Assembly: GCA_963969495.1 (NCBI GenBank)
Contig: OZ018321.1
Span: 63,704,780-63,768,779 of the forward strand
DNA length: 64,000 nt
Direction of reading: 5' to 3'
Source of the DNA: Ceratothoa steindachneri
Lineage: Eukaryota > Arthropoda > Malacostraca > Isopoda > Cymothoidae
Of this stretch, positions 33,723 through 46,079 are shown piece by piece. Position numbers and translations under genes: made by a program. The stretch's first letter is position 1, and each line of letters opens with the position of its first letter. The notes beneath the pieces were generated by a model. That model did no database searches. It was not told where the DNA came from and saw only the letters and a list, made by a program, of their open reading frames with translations.

Positions 33723-34194
33723 TGATGATGATGAAATGATGATTAACAATGATAAATACACAGGTTGATTATTTGTGCTTATATTCAATAGGAATTTTCC
33801 CTCTGTATTGCAAAGTTAATTTTATTGTGAATTAGAGCTGTATTAAACACTAGGCCTGTAAAGCTCACGCATATGTATAAACTTCCTCCATTAATTTAGG
33901 CAATCTAAATTTTGCTTATGTGTTACCTTAAGTGTTGCAGGTAAAGTGTGCGAAAAAATTCTGATTAGGGATATAAGAAGGATAACAGACTTGAAATAGG
34001 ACCGGAACAAAGGAAGTTTAGAAGGAGTAAGGTAGACTTACCATTCCTCCTAATTTGCCGCGACTATCCCGATTCTGGGGGGATCTGTCCCCTTGTCCCG
34101 CTCGTTTATTAATTAATCCTGGTTGTCTTTGAATTGTCCCATAATGTTCCCGTTTTTACTTTCGTAGTTTTTAAATTACTTTGAATTATTTTGC
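33723..34194. other. Unassigned sequence
   Basis: A GC-richer patch at about 34050-34110 (GGGGGGATCTGTCCCCTTG) stands out from AT-rich surroundings but could not be assigned. Confidence 0.35.
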
Positions 34195-34689
34195 ATTATA
34201 TATTAGGGTGTAGTGTCGCAACCAATTTAAAGCACATATCAGCTTTTGTAGAGCACACCATCGAAAATTTGGAAATGAAGACGAAAAAAATCTGAAAAAA
34301 TCGTAACACCCCCTTTTTAGGGGGCAAATATTTCTTAAAAATGATCCTTTCCGTCCGGTGAGGCTGGTGGTACTCAGTTATTATAGTTCTCGTCTCTGAA
34401 GTTAGAAATGGGTAATTTTCATACAGGAAGAAAATTTGCACTTTAACTTCTTATTTATCTAAGGTTTAGGCAATTTTAGATTGAGGAATTCCTTGTTTGT
34501 AAACTACTCTTTAGGCACTATAAATTAATAGATGTATGACGAATTTACGAGATATTTACAGAGTATTTCCTATGGAGGGATATGGCTTCACCTTTTTAAT
34601 TTTAAATGTATGTTATAGATTCACTCATCACACGTATTATTTTTTTCCATACTAACTGGTCTTTCTATTATTTATTTTCAAGGTTAAGA

Positions 34690-35130
34690 TGAGTACATGA
34701 ACTAGAACATCAACAAGTCACAGTGTCTTTGGATCCCCACTTCCAGAACTTTCTCATTATGACTGCCAACAAAAGAACAGGTTGAGAGATATATTCATTA
34801 TGTAAAAGACAATAAATATAAGAGGAACAAGGATTTTAATCCTGGAGTATCTAAGACCCTTACTGAGATTTAAAATAAAGCCAGCATTCCAGTTTAGCCA
34901 ATCAAGAATGTTAAAACCAAATTGCTCCGATTGGTGGATGAAGAGTCTGTGGTATCAAAACAAAGAATGAATGCCACTAAGAGTAAGAAGTTTATCTCAT
35001 CACTGGGGCAACCTTTTGATATAGAAAGCTGCCCGTGTGCTGATCTTTTGGATTGCAAGTGGGAAAAAGAACATGAAAGTGACACGTCGAAAGCATGACC
35101 TTTTTATTGACCAAAGAACTGGTCAATAAA
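34690..35130 (+). pseudogene. Uncharacterised protein family, copy U1 (N-terminal fragment)
   Basis: Plus-strand pieces read YKRNKDFNPGVSKTLTEI, NKASIPV (about 34880), KKFISSLGQPFDIESCPCAD (about 34990-35050) and FIDQRT (about 35100-35116). The layout (NKASIP, later a FDIxxCxC cysteine cluster, later DQRT) matches copy U2 at 38231-38620 (KMASIPC, LFDISCCKC, DQQTTRKM). I recall similar uncharacterised proteins in arthropod and cnidarian genomes but cannot name the family. It is cut off at 35130, where PLE3 sequence begins. Confidence 0.5.
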
Positions 35131-35830
35131 ACCTCTCAAAAACATAGACATTACAATGGCTATGTTTTTGGAAGGTTTTAGAAATTGTGACCCATGTTTC
35201 TTGTCCGATGAAATTACTTTCACCACCTGTACATTTATGGAAATAAAATATCCCCCCCATATCATCAATGAATGCTTATCCAAGGCCAAGTCAAACTTCT
35301 ATTGCCCTAAAAGTAGGAACCCAGATACTAAAAGAAACTGCCTCTCCCTTCCATTTTCTCCTTTACTGAAAGGTTTAAACAGTATCCTTTGCCCTAACCG
35401 CACCACTTTTTAATACCCTTCTACCATTAAAAAAAATCATTTCCTACCACCAAACCTATAGAAGGAACCAAAGAAGCAGGAGTCTATTTAATCCCCTGTA
35501 AAGAATTTCACTGCCCTTTATTTTACATAGGCGAAACAGGAAGAAATCTGGATAAGAGAATGTACAAACACAGAGGAGACATTAGACGGGAAACACAGTC
35601 TCTAGTCTTTTCACACACAGTAATAACTTTAATCACCCGATAAACTTCCCACAGGCGAAACTAATCTACCCGTGTAAGGACTTCCTCAAAAGAAAGGTCA
35701 TTGAATCCACCCTTATAGATGAAATCTCCAACTTTAATCTTTCGAATGGGAAATTTAAATGCACCCCCTACGTCAAAAATCTAATCTTAAAAGATATCCT
35801 AAATGAACTTAAATTCACACATCCCTTGAT
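35131..35830 (+). pseudogene. Penelope-like element: linker and GIY-YIG endonuclease (PLE3)
   Basis: An open frame (35156-35413) reads RNCDPCFLSDEITFTTCTFM and YPPHIINECLSKAKSNFYCP, the cysteine-bearing linker between RT and nuclease in this PLE group. In another frame follow AGVYLIPCKEFHCPLFYIGE (35482-35541; GIY-YIG core with the GVYxIPC and YIGETGR motifs), NLDKRMYKHRGDIRRE, then KLIYPCKDFLKRKVIESTLI. No RT is left. The nuclease would cut the target site. The coding similarity stops at the (TA)n array. Confidence 0.85.
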
Positions 35831-35855
35831 TAGGAACTCCAATTGGATCTATGTA

Positions 35856-35987
<132 letters not shown>

Positions 35988-36103
35988 TAAATCATAGTGC
36001 TTTTTAAATTTCATATTTATGAGGGAGTTTACCAGAATTTAGTTGAATGCAGCTATATACCTAAATAGGGTATCCTATATGGTCTCTAGTAGCATCATCA
36101 TCT

Positions 36104-36381
36104 TCGCTAACTATAATTTAAGAAGGGGATTTTTTTGAGTATTTTAATAATAATTTCATCTTAGTTTGGTTGTGACTTATGTTTTTTTTATCAAAGTTCA
36201 GAAATAAATATAATTATCGAATTAAAAATGGTGAAGTTTAGAAATTTTCTAAAAATTTAACCATGGCTTCTTTTTTAAAAAAATTAAATTTTAATCTTAG
36301 TAGCGAAGCGCAAGCTCTTTCCGTAGGGGAGAGGCGAAGCGCAAGGTTCCCCTGCAGGGGAGTAGCGAAGCCATTGCCTGG
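36104..36381 (+). mobile_element. Helitron-like element, copy H5
   Basis: It starts TCGCTAACTATAATTT and ends GCCATTGCCTGG before T. The 3' tail is longer than in other copies: the GCGAAGCGCAAG word and the GTAGGGGA/GCAGGGGA stem occur twice. It is 278 bp long overall because of internal deletions. Confidence 0.7.
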
Positions 36382-37335
36382 TATATTTATATAGGTAGTA
36401 GATTGTTGTTATTTAAAAAACGTTTATTATCCTCAAAGCAACGAGCGGCAGTGCAGTTCAATGTTACAGATCTCTTTTGTGTGTTCAAGTGTTGCAGTTC
36501 TTTGCTGTTCTTTTCTAATTTTATTTCAAGTTCTTTTAGCAAAGTAATTCCAACTATCGAGAAGACAAAAACCACTGCAAGTTATATTATTGTGGAAATT
36601 AATGTTGAAATATAACATCAAATAAAGACTAAATAAGTGATGCTTAAACTGCAATGAAGACAGTTAGGATAGATGACTACTACGCTCATAACTTCCTAGA
36701 GGCAAGTGACTCTATTCAATAGACCAATCTAACATGCCTCAAATTAAAACAAGGGGGCGGGGACTGCTAGATTGAAATAAGGAATGTAGTCTTTTGTTTG
36801 GCGTGGATGAGGAGCGTCTCTTCTGCGTGTCCGTTGCAATTTCGTGGAGACGACCTTTTTATTGGCTCAAAACTACAGGGTAACCCCTCCAAAGCGGGCC
36901 ACCAACATTCGATAGGCTTCATTTGTTAATTTAAAGCCTATTATTACTGTATTATTAATGTGTTAAAGAAAGACGGAGAATTTCAGGTACAAGTGATAAA
37001 GAAGAGATTTGTCTGGTTTTATCATTAGTACCTGTCTCATATTGATCTGTGGGAACAAGCATTGAGCTATTCACTTGAACACTCATTCAATCTTCCATGG
37101 ACACTTGATGAGAAACCCTTTCTGCACATCTACTAATCCCACTGAACACCCATTGTTCCCTCTTCATTAAAGCTCTCCCTGAATACCAATTGCTTCCACT
37201 CATAATACCAATTGAGCCGTCCTGAACCTGCCCGACAATAAACCAAAATAAAACCTAAACATACCTACCGCGAGACCATCAGGGACCCTCTGCAGACTAT
37301 ACATAGGGTGTATTTTTTCATATCTTTACAGCAAC
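36382..37335. other. Unassigned sequence
   Basis: No coding similarity or repeat partner was recognised. Confidence 0.4.
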
Positions 37336-37485
37336 CCAAACGTATTATTACAGCATATTACTGTATAATTTATAGTAATACATTGTATATATAATTACAG
37401 TAACCGGCATGTTACTGTATTTTATTACAGTATTCTGTAATATTTACATAAACATACTGTATAGAAAATACAGTAACAAGAATGT
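37336..37485. repeat. Cluster of TACTGTA/TACAGTA words
   Basis: Short complementary words TTACTGTAT and ATACAGTAA occur many times in about 150 bases, so the strand could fold on itself in several ways. It could be the edge of a palindromic element or chance in AT-rich DNA. Confidence 0.4.
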
Positions 37486-38230
37486 TTTTTTTTATATAAA
37501 GACTCTTTAGAGGTACCTTCTATCTTGTATCTTGCATGGTTTCTGTATCTTTCTTTCTGCCTTTAAAAGGTTTATGAAAAGCAAAAATTAAATATGAAGA
37601 AAGATTTGTGGTGGTTGCTACCACCCGCATACCTTGTATATTAGGGTAGAACATAAAACATTTTTTCTGAAATTTATTTTCCAACCACGATTTTTTTTTT
37701 ATCAGGCTGTCAAATTAAACCTCCTAAAAGTATTTTGGGATAAAATCATTTTTAAAGGTTCCATAACGCCATTGAAAGTTGAAAATAATGCGATTTTCAA
37801 CTAAATTTGGACTTTTGTGGATTATATCTGAAAATTAAATTTGAAATTTGAATTGATACCTCTAAACAAATAATTATTGTATTTTAAAGAACAAGTTAAA
37901 GAAAGTTGAAAGTAATTGATTGATATTATAGCGGCGTACGTGACAATTATGTTTCAGTAGCGCGGAGGATCTCGTTGAGAGGGTATGTGTATGCGTGTGT
38001 GTGTCGCTCTGTCTAGTGTCTATTGTTTTGATTACATTCTTCTATTTATAGTAAAGAACAGTTATTTATAGTGTACAATTTATATTTAAGAGCGAAATAA
38101 TATGTAATTAAAACAATATTTAATTATGGCCTTTAAACCTTGAACGCGTTATGAAATTGAAAGCCCTTTGTCTGGCGCCCCCTGCGTCATTATTAAACGA
38201 GTGTTGGCAACTTATAAGATGTTATAAAAA

Positions 38231-39860
38231 ATGTTTTGTTTGAGGGAGAAAAGGAAAAGAACCGCAATAGAAAAGACCTGCCGATTTAAACAAATTATCA
38301 CATTAGTAGCGGAGAAGTTAATTTCTATTTGGAAAATGGCATCAATCCCTTGTGTGTTAATAGAGGCAGTTAGAAAAAGAATTTTAAATTATTATTCAAA
38401 ATATCAGGCTTTAATGAGAAATATTAGCAGGAAAAATGTGACATCATTCAAACAGAAATGTGATGATTTTACAAAGAATGCAGAACAATTGTTTGATATT
38501 TCGTGTTGTAAATGCGGTAGCTATGAAAATTGTTCTTGAGGCAAAGAAAAGAAGGTGCCGCAATTGGAGAAAACGTTTCCAGAAGACCAACAAACAACTA
38601 GGAAAATGTCAATAGGTAATATCGATCAAATTCAATCAAAGAAGAATATTCAGAGTGCAGTTAGGAAGAATCGTGAGTATTGTCTCTTAAATCAGCCATC
38701 TACTTCGACAGATAATATCGAAGTGATTCTTCCTTCATCCAGCACAGAAACAGAATCTGCTGACAAAGGTAGCGACTTTGAGCTTCCTTCATTCGTGAAA
38801 CGCAAAGAATTAAACAAAGAATTTTCATCCAAGACTCCATCTAAAGGAATAAATTTGTCAGAATTTTCGTTGGCATGTGACCGCACTGGTGTGTCTTGTC
38901 AAGCTGCAGCTTTAATAACAAGTTCGATCCTTAAGGACTTATCGTCAATTGAAGGCAAAGAAACTTCTTTAGTAGTTGATAGGTCAAAAGTTAGAAGAGA
39001 ACGTGTCAATGAAAGTACTACACTACAGCAAAAAGTTAGATCGGAGAAGCCATTATATTCTATTTATTTTGATGGTAGAAAAGATAGCACATTGGTTGTT
39101 GGGACGATGGAGGGAACTCATCACAAGAATAAGATAATTTAAGATCATATTTCTATGATAGAAGAACCAGGGAAATGTTCTGCTGAAATGGCTTGTAAAA
39201 GTCCTGGGAAAATATCGCATGCACAATGGCTTACACCGGCAAATCAGCTACTTCGATTATATGTATGTTTCGACTCCCGACCCTCTGACACGCTGAAATC
39301 CATTGTCTTTTTCATCATGAAGGCGTATGCACCATGCTGGTTTAAAATATAAGCTAACTCTTCTTCGCAAGATAGAGCACTCAACCTTTTCAAGACAGTG
39401 CAATTACTGCAACAGATGAACAAACAGATTAAAGATATAGTTGCCCGAGTGATTCAAACGAATGCTTATTTTGCACATGCGGAAAACATTCTCTTCTGTA
39501 TGCTGCAAGTGAAATAAATTATATCCGGGAACTCGCATGGAGAAGAATTATGAAAGCACGAAAAGATTATAAAGGAAAATCAATACACACTTACAAGATC
39601 CCAGACATAAACTTCTAAGCTGACAACAACATCCACTTAATTAATTGGCAGCAGACCGTTGTGACCGAACCTCCGTTGACGAGGACGCTCTCTGATGATC
39701 AACTTGAAGAATTTATCCGTCAACAACCTAAATTGGATATTCCGAAGTTTCCTTGTCATACACAAGTGGTTGAGAGATGCATCGAACTGTTCACAGAAGC
39801 GTCACTAGCAGTTTGTGGAGAAGACAAACGGCACGGTCCTGTCTTCTCTATAGGCTTGCC
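38231..39860 (+). pseudogene. Uncharacterised protein family, copy U2 (internally deleted)
   Basis: The frames join to one protein: KMASIPCVLIEAVRKRILNY (38334-38393), LFDISCCKCGSYENCS (38491-38538), a stop, DQQTTRKMSIGNIDQ (38587-38631), LSEFSLACDRTGVSCQAAA (38856-38912), PLYSIYFDGRKDSTLV (39052-39099), a stop at 39139, ISMIEEPG (39150-39173), then GKISHAQWLTPANQLLRLYV (39208-39267), a stop, and VTEPPLTRTLSDDQLEEF (39661-39714) with FPCHTQVVERCIELFTEAS (39748-39804). The part that usually lies between EEPG and SHAQWLT in related proteins I recall is missing, so an internal deletion is likely. Function is unknown. Two copies in one window suggest mobility. Confidence 0.6.
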
Positions 39861-40389
39861 TACAGTGTCCTGTTCTTCATTCTTCTTGATCTTTGTCTTT
39901 CAAAATCCCTTATCCTTGCCTTTAAAAAACTTCCTTTCTTTGTCCATATGCTCCTTCACATCTAGTTTTCTTTTCTTTTTGAATAATTAAAAGGCAATTA
40001 AACTATACAAAAATGCCATTTTAAAAAGGAACAAGGAAATATTAGTAAAATCTTCGAGTAAAATTTTGAAAAAAATATATGAGTTAAAAATTTGTCAAAA
40101 CAATTGAAAGACAAAATAAGCAAATCATTTAAAATAAAAGCAAACAAATAAACGTAAAAATAGCAACTAAAATAGCGGTAAAACATATGTATAGATCAGC
40201 AGGTAAAATGTGAAAGAACTAAAAAGGAATTAAAACATTTAAAATTTGTATATAATAATGCTAATAATAAATCTACAAATAGAAAGAAACGGAACCTGAC
40301 CTTTATCTGCGAGACGTCGGAAGCAACTAAATAGGAACTAAATTTTAAGTAACCATGCAAACTAAGCTGGTGAGTGGTTGTTTTTTTTT
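39861..40389. other. Unassigned AT-rich sequence
   Basis: No feature was recognised between copy U2 and PLE4. Confidence 0.4.
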
Positions 40390-42060
40390 TAATGAAAATG
40401 AAGTCTTTGACCTGCATTTAATTTAAGATAACCATTGCAATAATTTAGATTAGGATTTAGTGTTTTGATGAAGAGTGCTTCTATATTTTTTAACTAAAAA
40501 GAATTGGTAGCAGAAGATAGGACAGAAAAAAAGAGCCGGAGTTAATAGGATGGTTATAATTTCCAGAACGTTCTCTTATTGAGGAGAGTTCTGGGTTTGA
40601 AAGAGGAATATTTGTCATGTGAGCGACTCGAAAGTTTATCGATCCTGTATCTCAATTAAAGGCCTGTCTGGCCAATATAACGACTTTGGCAGGTCGAACA
40701 AGTAAAATTGTCGATGACACATGATTCCAAGCAACTCGGAAGAGTCTTTGTGACGAAATATAAAGTATCAAGATCGAAAGAGTTTATACAAACAAAGTGA
40801 CACTGTGAAAAGTAAATTTCTAGGATATCAGTTACTTTTTATTTAATTAGCGGTCAGATGCTCTAGCTAATTAGGTTTAAAATAGAATTTTTGCTCTGAA
40901 ACTGTTGTTAATGTTTATTTTTGGAAAAGATTTCAGCTAAAATCTTGGGTATGTTTTAATCAAACAAGTATTCAAGGTAGTAATTAAAATTAAAGAAACT
41001 TCTTAAATATTACACTGCTTTGTGAAATGAGACCAATTTGAGCAAATCTAATAACTCTGAAGATTTGACTCTCATTACAGGCTAACTTAAAATGATGACG
41101 AGTTCTAATAAAGAAATGGGTTCATAATTTTGTTGGTGTTGTGTTGGTGTTCTTTCAAGTGACGTATTAAAAGTTGATCCAGTTGCCCAGAAATGTAATC
41201 TTGTTGTCAGTTTCTGTTTCATTGAAAACATGATATAAGTGTGTTGTTTGTTATTATAGCTGGAGAAAAAAACGCATGACTGTTGTATTTGAAGATAAGG
41301 AAACAGTTATCCAAGTATCGTCCGAAGTTAAAGAGCTTAATTTCAAAGTGAAAATACTTTAACCATATTTTTCCGTGATAGCATAAAAAACAAATTGAAA
41401 TGGAAGGACCTAAAGGAGAACCCATTGCCTTACCCTCATGTTGTAAATATAGGTCTTTATTAAAAAGAAAATAGTATCCCGTACAATTAGCTTTAAAAGT
41501 TTATAAATAGAGATATAGTTTGACCTAAATTATCCATTTTGTTATCCTAGAGACAATCTGTGATTATATTGCACGTTTCATAAACAGGTACATTAGTGAA
41601 GAATGACTGTCAAATGAAGACATAAAAGAGTCTTTAAGATTAAGTTGAGTCAAATATTTTGCAAACTCAAAAGTCTATTCATTCTGAGTGAAAGGATCAA
41701 TGATAAGAGTTAAATACTTTGCTAAATTAGAGCTATGATTGTTTATCGTAGATAAAATGGAACTAAGGGATACTTCATTTTTGTGGAGATTTGGTAACCC
41801 GTAAACAATTCCGGGAGCTGAACAGGATAGGAAAAGTTAATTAACAATTTGTTAAAATGTTTCTCTTCTTTAGAAAATACACAGAAAACTATTTATCTTA
41901 TCATCAAGCTTTAAAATATATTTAAAGGAATTTGTATTAAGTATGGAAACTTTAGTATGATCAGGAAGAATAGTTTGCATTTTAGCAATGTAATCGCATA
42001 TATTTATTATAACTTCACATATCCTTTATTTGGTTTGCAAATCAAGATGGACTGATCTAT
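40390..42060 (-). pseudogene. Penelope-like element: RT plus GIY-YIG endonuclease (PLE4), most complete copy
   Basis: On the minus strand: PGIVYGLPNLHKNEVSLSSI (about 41816-41757), FEFAKYLT (about 41675), FFTNVPVYETCNIITDCL (about 41610-41555), motif B MGSPLGPSISICFLCYH (41425-41375), motif C region LFNFGRYLDNCFLIFKYNSH (about 41339-41280) where YxDD reads YLDN, then FLDN-type blocks. The nuclease part reads FTCSTCQSRYIGQTGL (about 40712-40665), with KNIEALFIKTLNPNLN near 40490-40445 at the C-terminus. This is the characteristic RT to GIY-YIG order. Stops and frameshifts plus the motif C change inactivate it. Confidence 0.88.
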
Positions 42061-42133
42061 ATGGGCCAGGAATCGAAGCCAGGTCTCCTGTTCGCGGATC
42101 AGATGTGTTACGAATTAGCTACCATGTAGAATG

Positions 42134-42137
<4 letters not shown>

Positions 42138-42228
<91 letters not shown>
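42138..42228. repeat. (TA)n microsatellite
   Basis: About 91 bases of pure TA repeats. Confidence 0.97.
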
Positions 42229-42232
<4 letters not shown>

Positions 42233-42345
42233 GAATAACTCACAAAGTAGCACGTGAGGTTCGCAATGAATGCAATGTCCCGCAGGAAAAAAAAGGTGCT
42301 TCCAAGTACTTTCGAACTTTATTCAGTCCATTCTCAAGGATAACT
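42229..42345 (-). repeat. Dispersed repeat abutting (TA)n (copy R2)
   Basis: ACTCACAAAGTAGCACGTGAGG, then AAGTACTTTCGAACTTTAT and CATTCTCAAGGATA are the reverse complement counterparts of words at 6850-6995. As at the other copy, the CACGTGAGG end faces the (TA)n array. Confidence 0.65.
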
Positions 42346-43870
42346 AGAATAGAAAATAATATAATAAGGGTATATATGAGCTAGTAAAAGATAAAGGACC
42401 GCCTCTAAGACAAGAAATCACCAATGAGGAAGTAGGAGAGGGATGGGCAAATTCATATTAAGATTTAGCTATAACAGGAGGCAAGGTCAACTGAGAGGCA
42501 AGAAAGAGTCAAGAACAGAGTCAAACTGCAATCATGGCATGGTATACGGTATACGCCCGCGTCGTGATTGATTGGACGCAGAATCTATCACCATTAGCAA
42601 AGTCGATAATTTCAATTCATCCGAAGGGCAATCAATACAAATTCAACAAATATATATCGCATAAAGTCGGTAATTGTATTTATAGACTCCCGGAAGCAAT
42701 TGCTCTCGGAGATTAGTAACTTCCGCCGAGTCCACCCAAATACTTATGTTTTCCAGCTTGTTTCCTACGTTTTCATTCTGTTTAGTATTTTGTTCTCATT
42801 ATATATACTGGGTTCCTTGCTTGGCTTTTTTCATTACTTATTTGAAAATGGAATCAATTATAACTTTGCAGAAACTAGTTCTGTGGTTATAAGTAAAACT
42901 TGATTCAAATATTGTGGTTTACTATTATCTTTTCACTGTTATATATCACGCTAATGAGATTACCCCTTTTGGTTGTTTTTGGCGCCTGGACACCTTTTGG
43001 TCGATAGACTCCTGATGGACCAGCCTAAAAATGGTCCCAGAGGACAAAAAAAATCTTCCGGCACGATTTTCGAGTTTTGGAGTCTAGTGGGGGGTGTAGT
43101 CCTTGAAATAGCCAATTTTGCAAAATCGGTAAATAGTGCACAGCGAACGAATAAAAAGTAGAATTTTGAGTTGCGGAACTTGAAAATCAAAATCTACTAA
43201 GACTTTTGAGGCGTAGATTACGGTGGTGGTCTTTGTTTTTGTCTACGATTAAAATTAGGGGGATCTAACCCCGAGACTCCACTTTGTGCAGTCTAGCAAA
43301 GTAGCTATTTTTGTGAGCATTTTTAGTTTTCGTTCTACCACGAAAAAACTCTTCGATATTTCGGGAAGTTACCACCGCGTGCATCAAGGTTGGAGCGCAG
43401 GTTACGTAGAGAGTGCAACTATTTCGAAATACTGAAATATTTTTACAAAGATTTTCGTTTTGGAACATTCTGTTTTTACTGCACAAACTTTTCTCCTACT
43501 CATTCTATACTACTCGTTTAGCTGATAAACACCGTATAAATTTTACCCCGCTGTGATAATAAATAAACTCGTAGTATACACTCCAATTTCAGAGTTAAAA
43601 GACATGAGTAACATTTTCAGTTCTCTTCGGAATGTCCGCCTAAAAAATTAAAGTAATTTGTGCACGAGGTCAAATCTCTAAAAATTTTGACCAGCTCAAA
43701 ACTGTCGAAGTTATGAGGGGGGATGGAACTATCGATGTTATCCACTTTGAGTATACAATAAAAAATATATAAAACGTAATTTTATATTCATAATTTAAAT
43801 TGCCGAACCGATCGAACTCTTATTTGTGTAGATAATGATCGAAAACTAGTCAAAATTCAAAGTTTTGCGC
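42346..43870. other. Unassigned, mostly AT-rich sequence
   Basis: Short open frames (42534-42716; 42700-42903) have no recognisable motif. No repeat partner inside the window was noticed. Confidence 0.4.
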
Positions 43871-43876
43871 ACTTAG

Positions 43877-44790
43877 TCAAAGTTAAGCGACAATAATTGG
43901 GTCAACCCTCAAGGTAAAATAATCCTAATGCAGATTCCAATTAGAACTATCTATTAACTATACGAGGATATATAATACTTCAATATATCTTTAAAATTAA
44001 CGCAATACGGATTTAGTGAATGGATGTCACTTTTTTTCCACGCTTCGACCAACTTTTGCACCTCACCTAATTTTACCGAACGATTTCATCTAAAAGTTAT
44101 AAATCTATTTCAATCAATTTAAGGTCTTTGATATAAAATTGGATTATCTTTTGGATGTTGGATAATACATTATTCCACCAGGGTGCGTTAACTCCTATTA
44201 AAGGGGCTATTCGCGGAGAGGTCGATTTTTTCGACCGAAAATTCCCTGATGAAGCGTGACTAAATGAGAGATATTCAGTTTAGCCAATGAATATTTTCAG
44301 CACATATACTCGTAGGTCGAGTAAAGCTCTATCGAATATTGGAGACTTGATAACGATTTACCTGCCGATTCCGGAGATACGAACTGACAAACATGAAAAC
44401 TTAAAAAAATTTCCCTTCAGGCAAAGTTAAGCGAAAATAAATCCGTATAACTTTCAGATATATTATTCAGAATAGAAATTCCAGTTGGAACGTTTTATAT
44501 TTTATACAATCATATATAACACTCGGAAATATCTTCAAAATTAACGTGTTAATAGTTGATTAAGTGATCGGGTGTTTAGTTTTTTTTTCACCTAACCTAA
44601 TTTCACCAATCAATTTTTGGTAGAAAGCATCCTTCCTCATTGATTAACTAGACAAGTAGATAAAAGATTTAATTATGTACCTAATTTTATATGATACTTT
44701 GTTTTATCACGGCGCGTTTGGGTCGAAAAGGGGCAATTTTCGCGCAAAGAAATTATTTTTCGGCCGAATATCCAGGATGAGGCATGATTA
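43877..44790. repeat. Degenerate tandem repeat, unit about 525-540 bp
   Basis: Words recur in order with a shift of about 540: AAAGTTAAGCGA (43876 and 44418), TTCCAxTTxGAAC (43937 and 44478), CACCTxACCTAATTTxACC (44061 and 44598), CCxxGATGAxGCxTGA (44248 and 44770). Two units are clear. Divergence is high, so this is an old duplication or a satellite edge. Confidence 0.65.
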
Positions 44791-45159
44791 AAGGACTAAT
44801 AATAGATTTATACAAAGAATTAATAAATAAAAATATAAAGGGTCTAATTTTCTATTATATGATATATAAAAATGTAAATATAATGAAGAGTAATAAAGCT
44901 ATAGGCATATTTCGAAAAGTGGTCGAGACCTTTTCGATAATTTTACCACTCAGGTGAAGGCTAAATTACAATAACTTTGTTCCTTTTTAAAATACAGCAA
45001 ATCTAACTATACTATAAGGAACTATATTTTAATACTCATCTAAGAATATATACATAGAGCTATCCTAAGGGTTCATATGAAGCAAGGTCTGCTGACCAAA
45101 AAGTCGCGTGCCCTCACTTATTCTGATCTATGTCCTTACGACTTTGAAAACTTTCAATA

Positions 45160-45890
45160 ATTCTTGGAGTAACCTTGGGAGGAACTTGGCAATTCTACCA
45201 TTCGGAAGAGAATGTAAACACCTTAAGGTTTTCAAATTTCATTAGAATCGGCCGAATAGTTATGATATAATTGCCCCCCAAATCTAATTCCATGGCTAAC
45301 CTTGGGTGACTTTGACAATTATATTATTTGAAAGGGAATGTAAAACAATATAATGGTTTGAAGTTTCGTTAGAATCAGCCAAATACCTATAATGTTATGG
45401 CCAAAAAGACTAATTTCCGGGCTAACCTTAGAAAGACATTAGCAATTATATCATTCGAAAGAGAATGTCAAACAACATAATGGGTTCTAATTTCGTTAAA
45501 ATCGGCCGCATAGTTATGATGTTATTACCACAACAAAATAATTCCCTGGCTAACTTGGGAGGGCTTTGGCAATTATATCATTCGAAATATAATGTAAAGT
45601 TATGATGTTATTTCCAAAACAAAATAATTCCCTGGCTAACGTTGGAAGGGCTTTAGCAATTATATCATTCGAAATATAATGTAAAACAACATAAGGGTTT
45701 CAAATTCGTTAGAATCTGCCGAATAGTTATGATGTTATTGCCAACACAATATAATTCCTGGGCCAATATGGAATGACTTTGCCACTTGTATCATTCGAAA
45801 GAGAATGTAAAACAACATAAGGGTTTGAAATTTCGTTAGAATTTGCTTAATTGTTACAATGTTATTAAAAAAAAGAATCAAAACATGGAC
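45160..45890. repeat. Satellite of about 127 bp, six diverged units
   Basis: Units begin near TGGCTAACCTTGG at about 45163, 45293, 45420, 45547, 45632 and 45760. The unit includes TATCATTCGAAAGAGAATGT and GTTAGAATCGGCC. The fifth spacing is about 85 bases because of an internal deletion. A distant reverse-strand unit appears to lie at 53995-54110. Confidence 0.85.
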
Positions 45891-46079
45891 CGACCGACAT
45901 AGTGAGATGTAAAGTCACCCGCGACTAAAACCTCACAACTTTCTAATAGCTCATTAAAAAGCAGAACTAAATTATATTAAAATATATATTTTTTTAATTA
46001 AAATAGCGGGCCTTAACTTTTTGTCACACTTCATTTATGGAATTGGAAAGGCTATAAAATGGTCACACCCTAAATGCAT

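Noticed and set aside
34040..34120. Small nuclear RNA gene
   Set aside because: The GC-rich patch and a GGTAGACTTACC word are suggestive, but no Sm site or stem set was found.
37336..37485. A defined palindromic transposon
   Set aside because: TACTGTA and TACAGTA words are frequent but no matching outer ends or target duplication could be placed.
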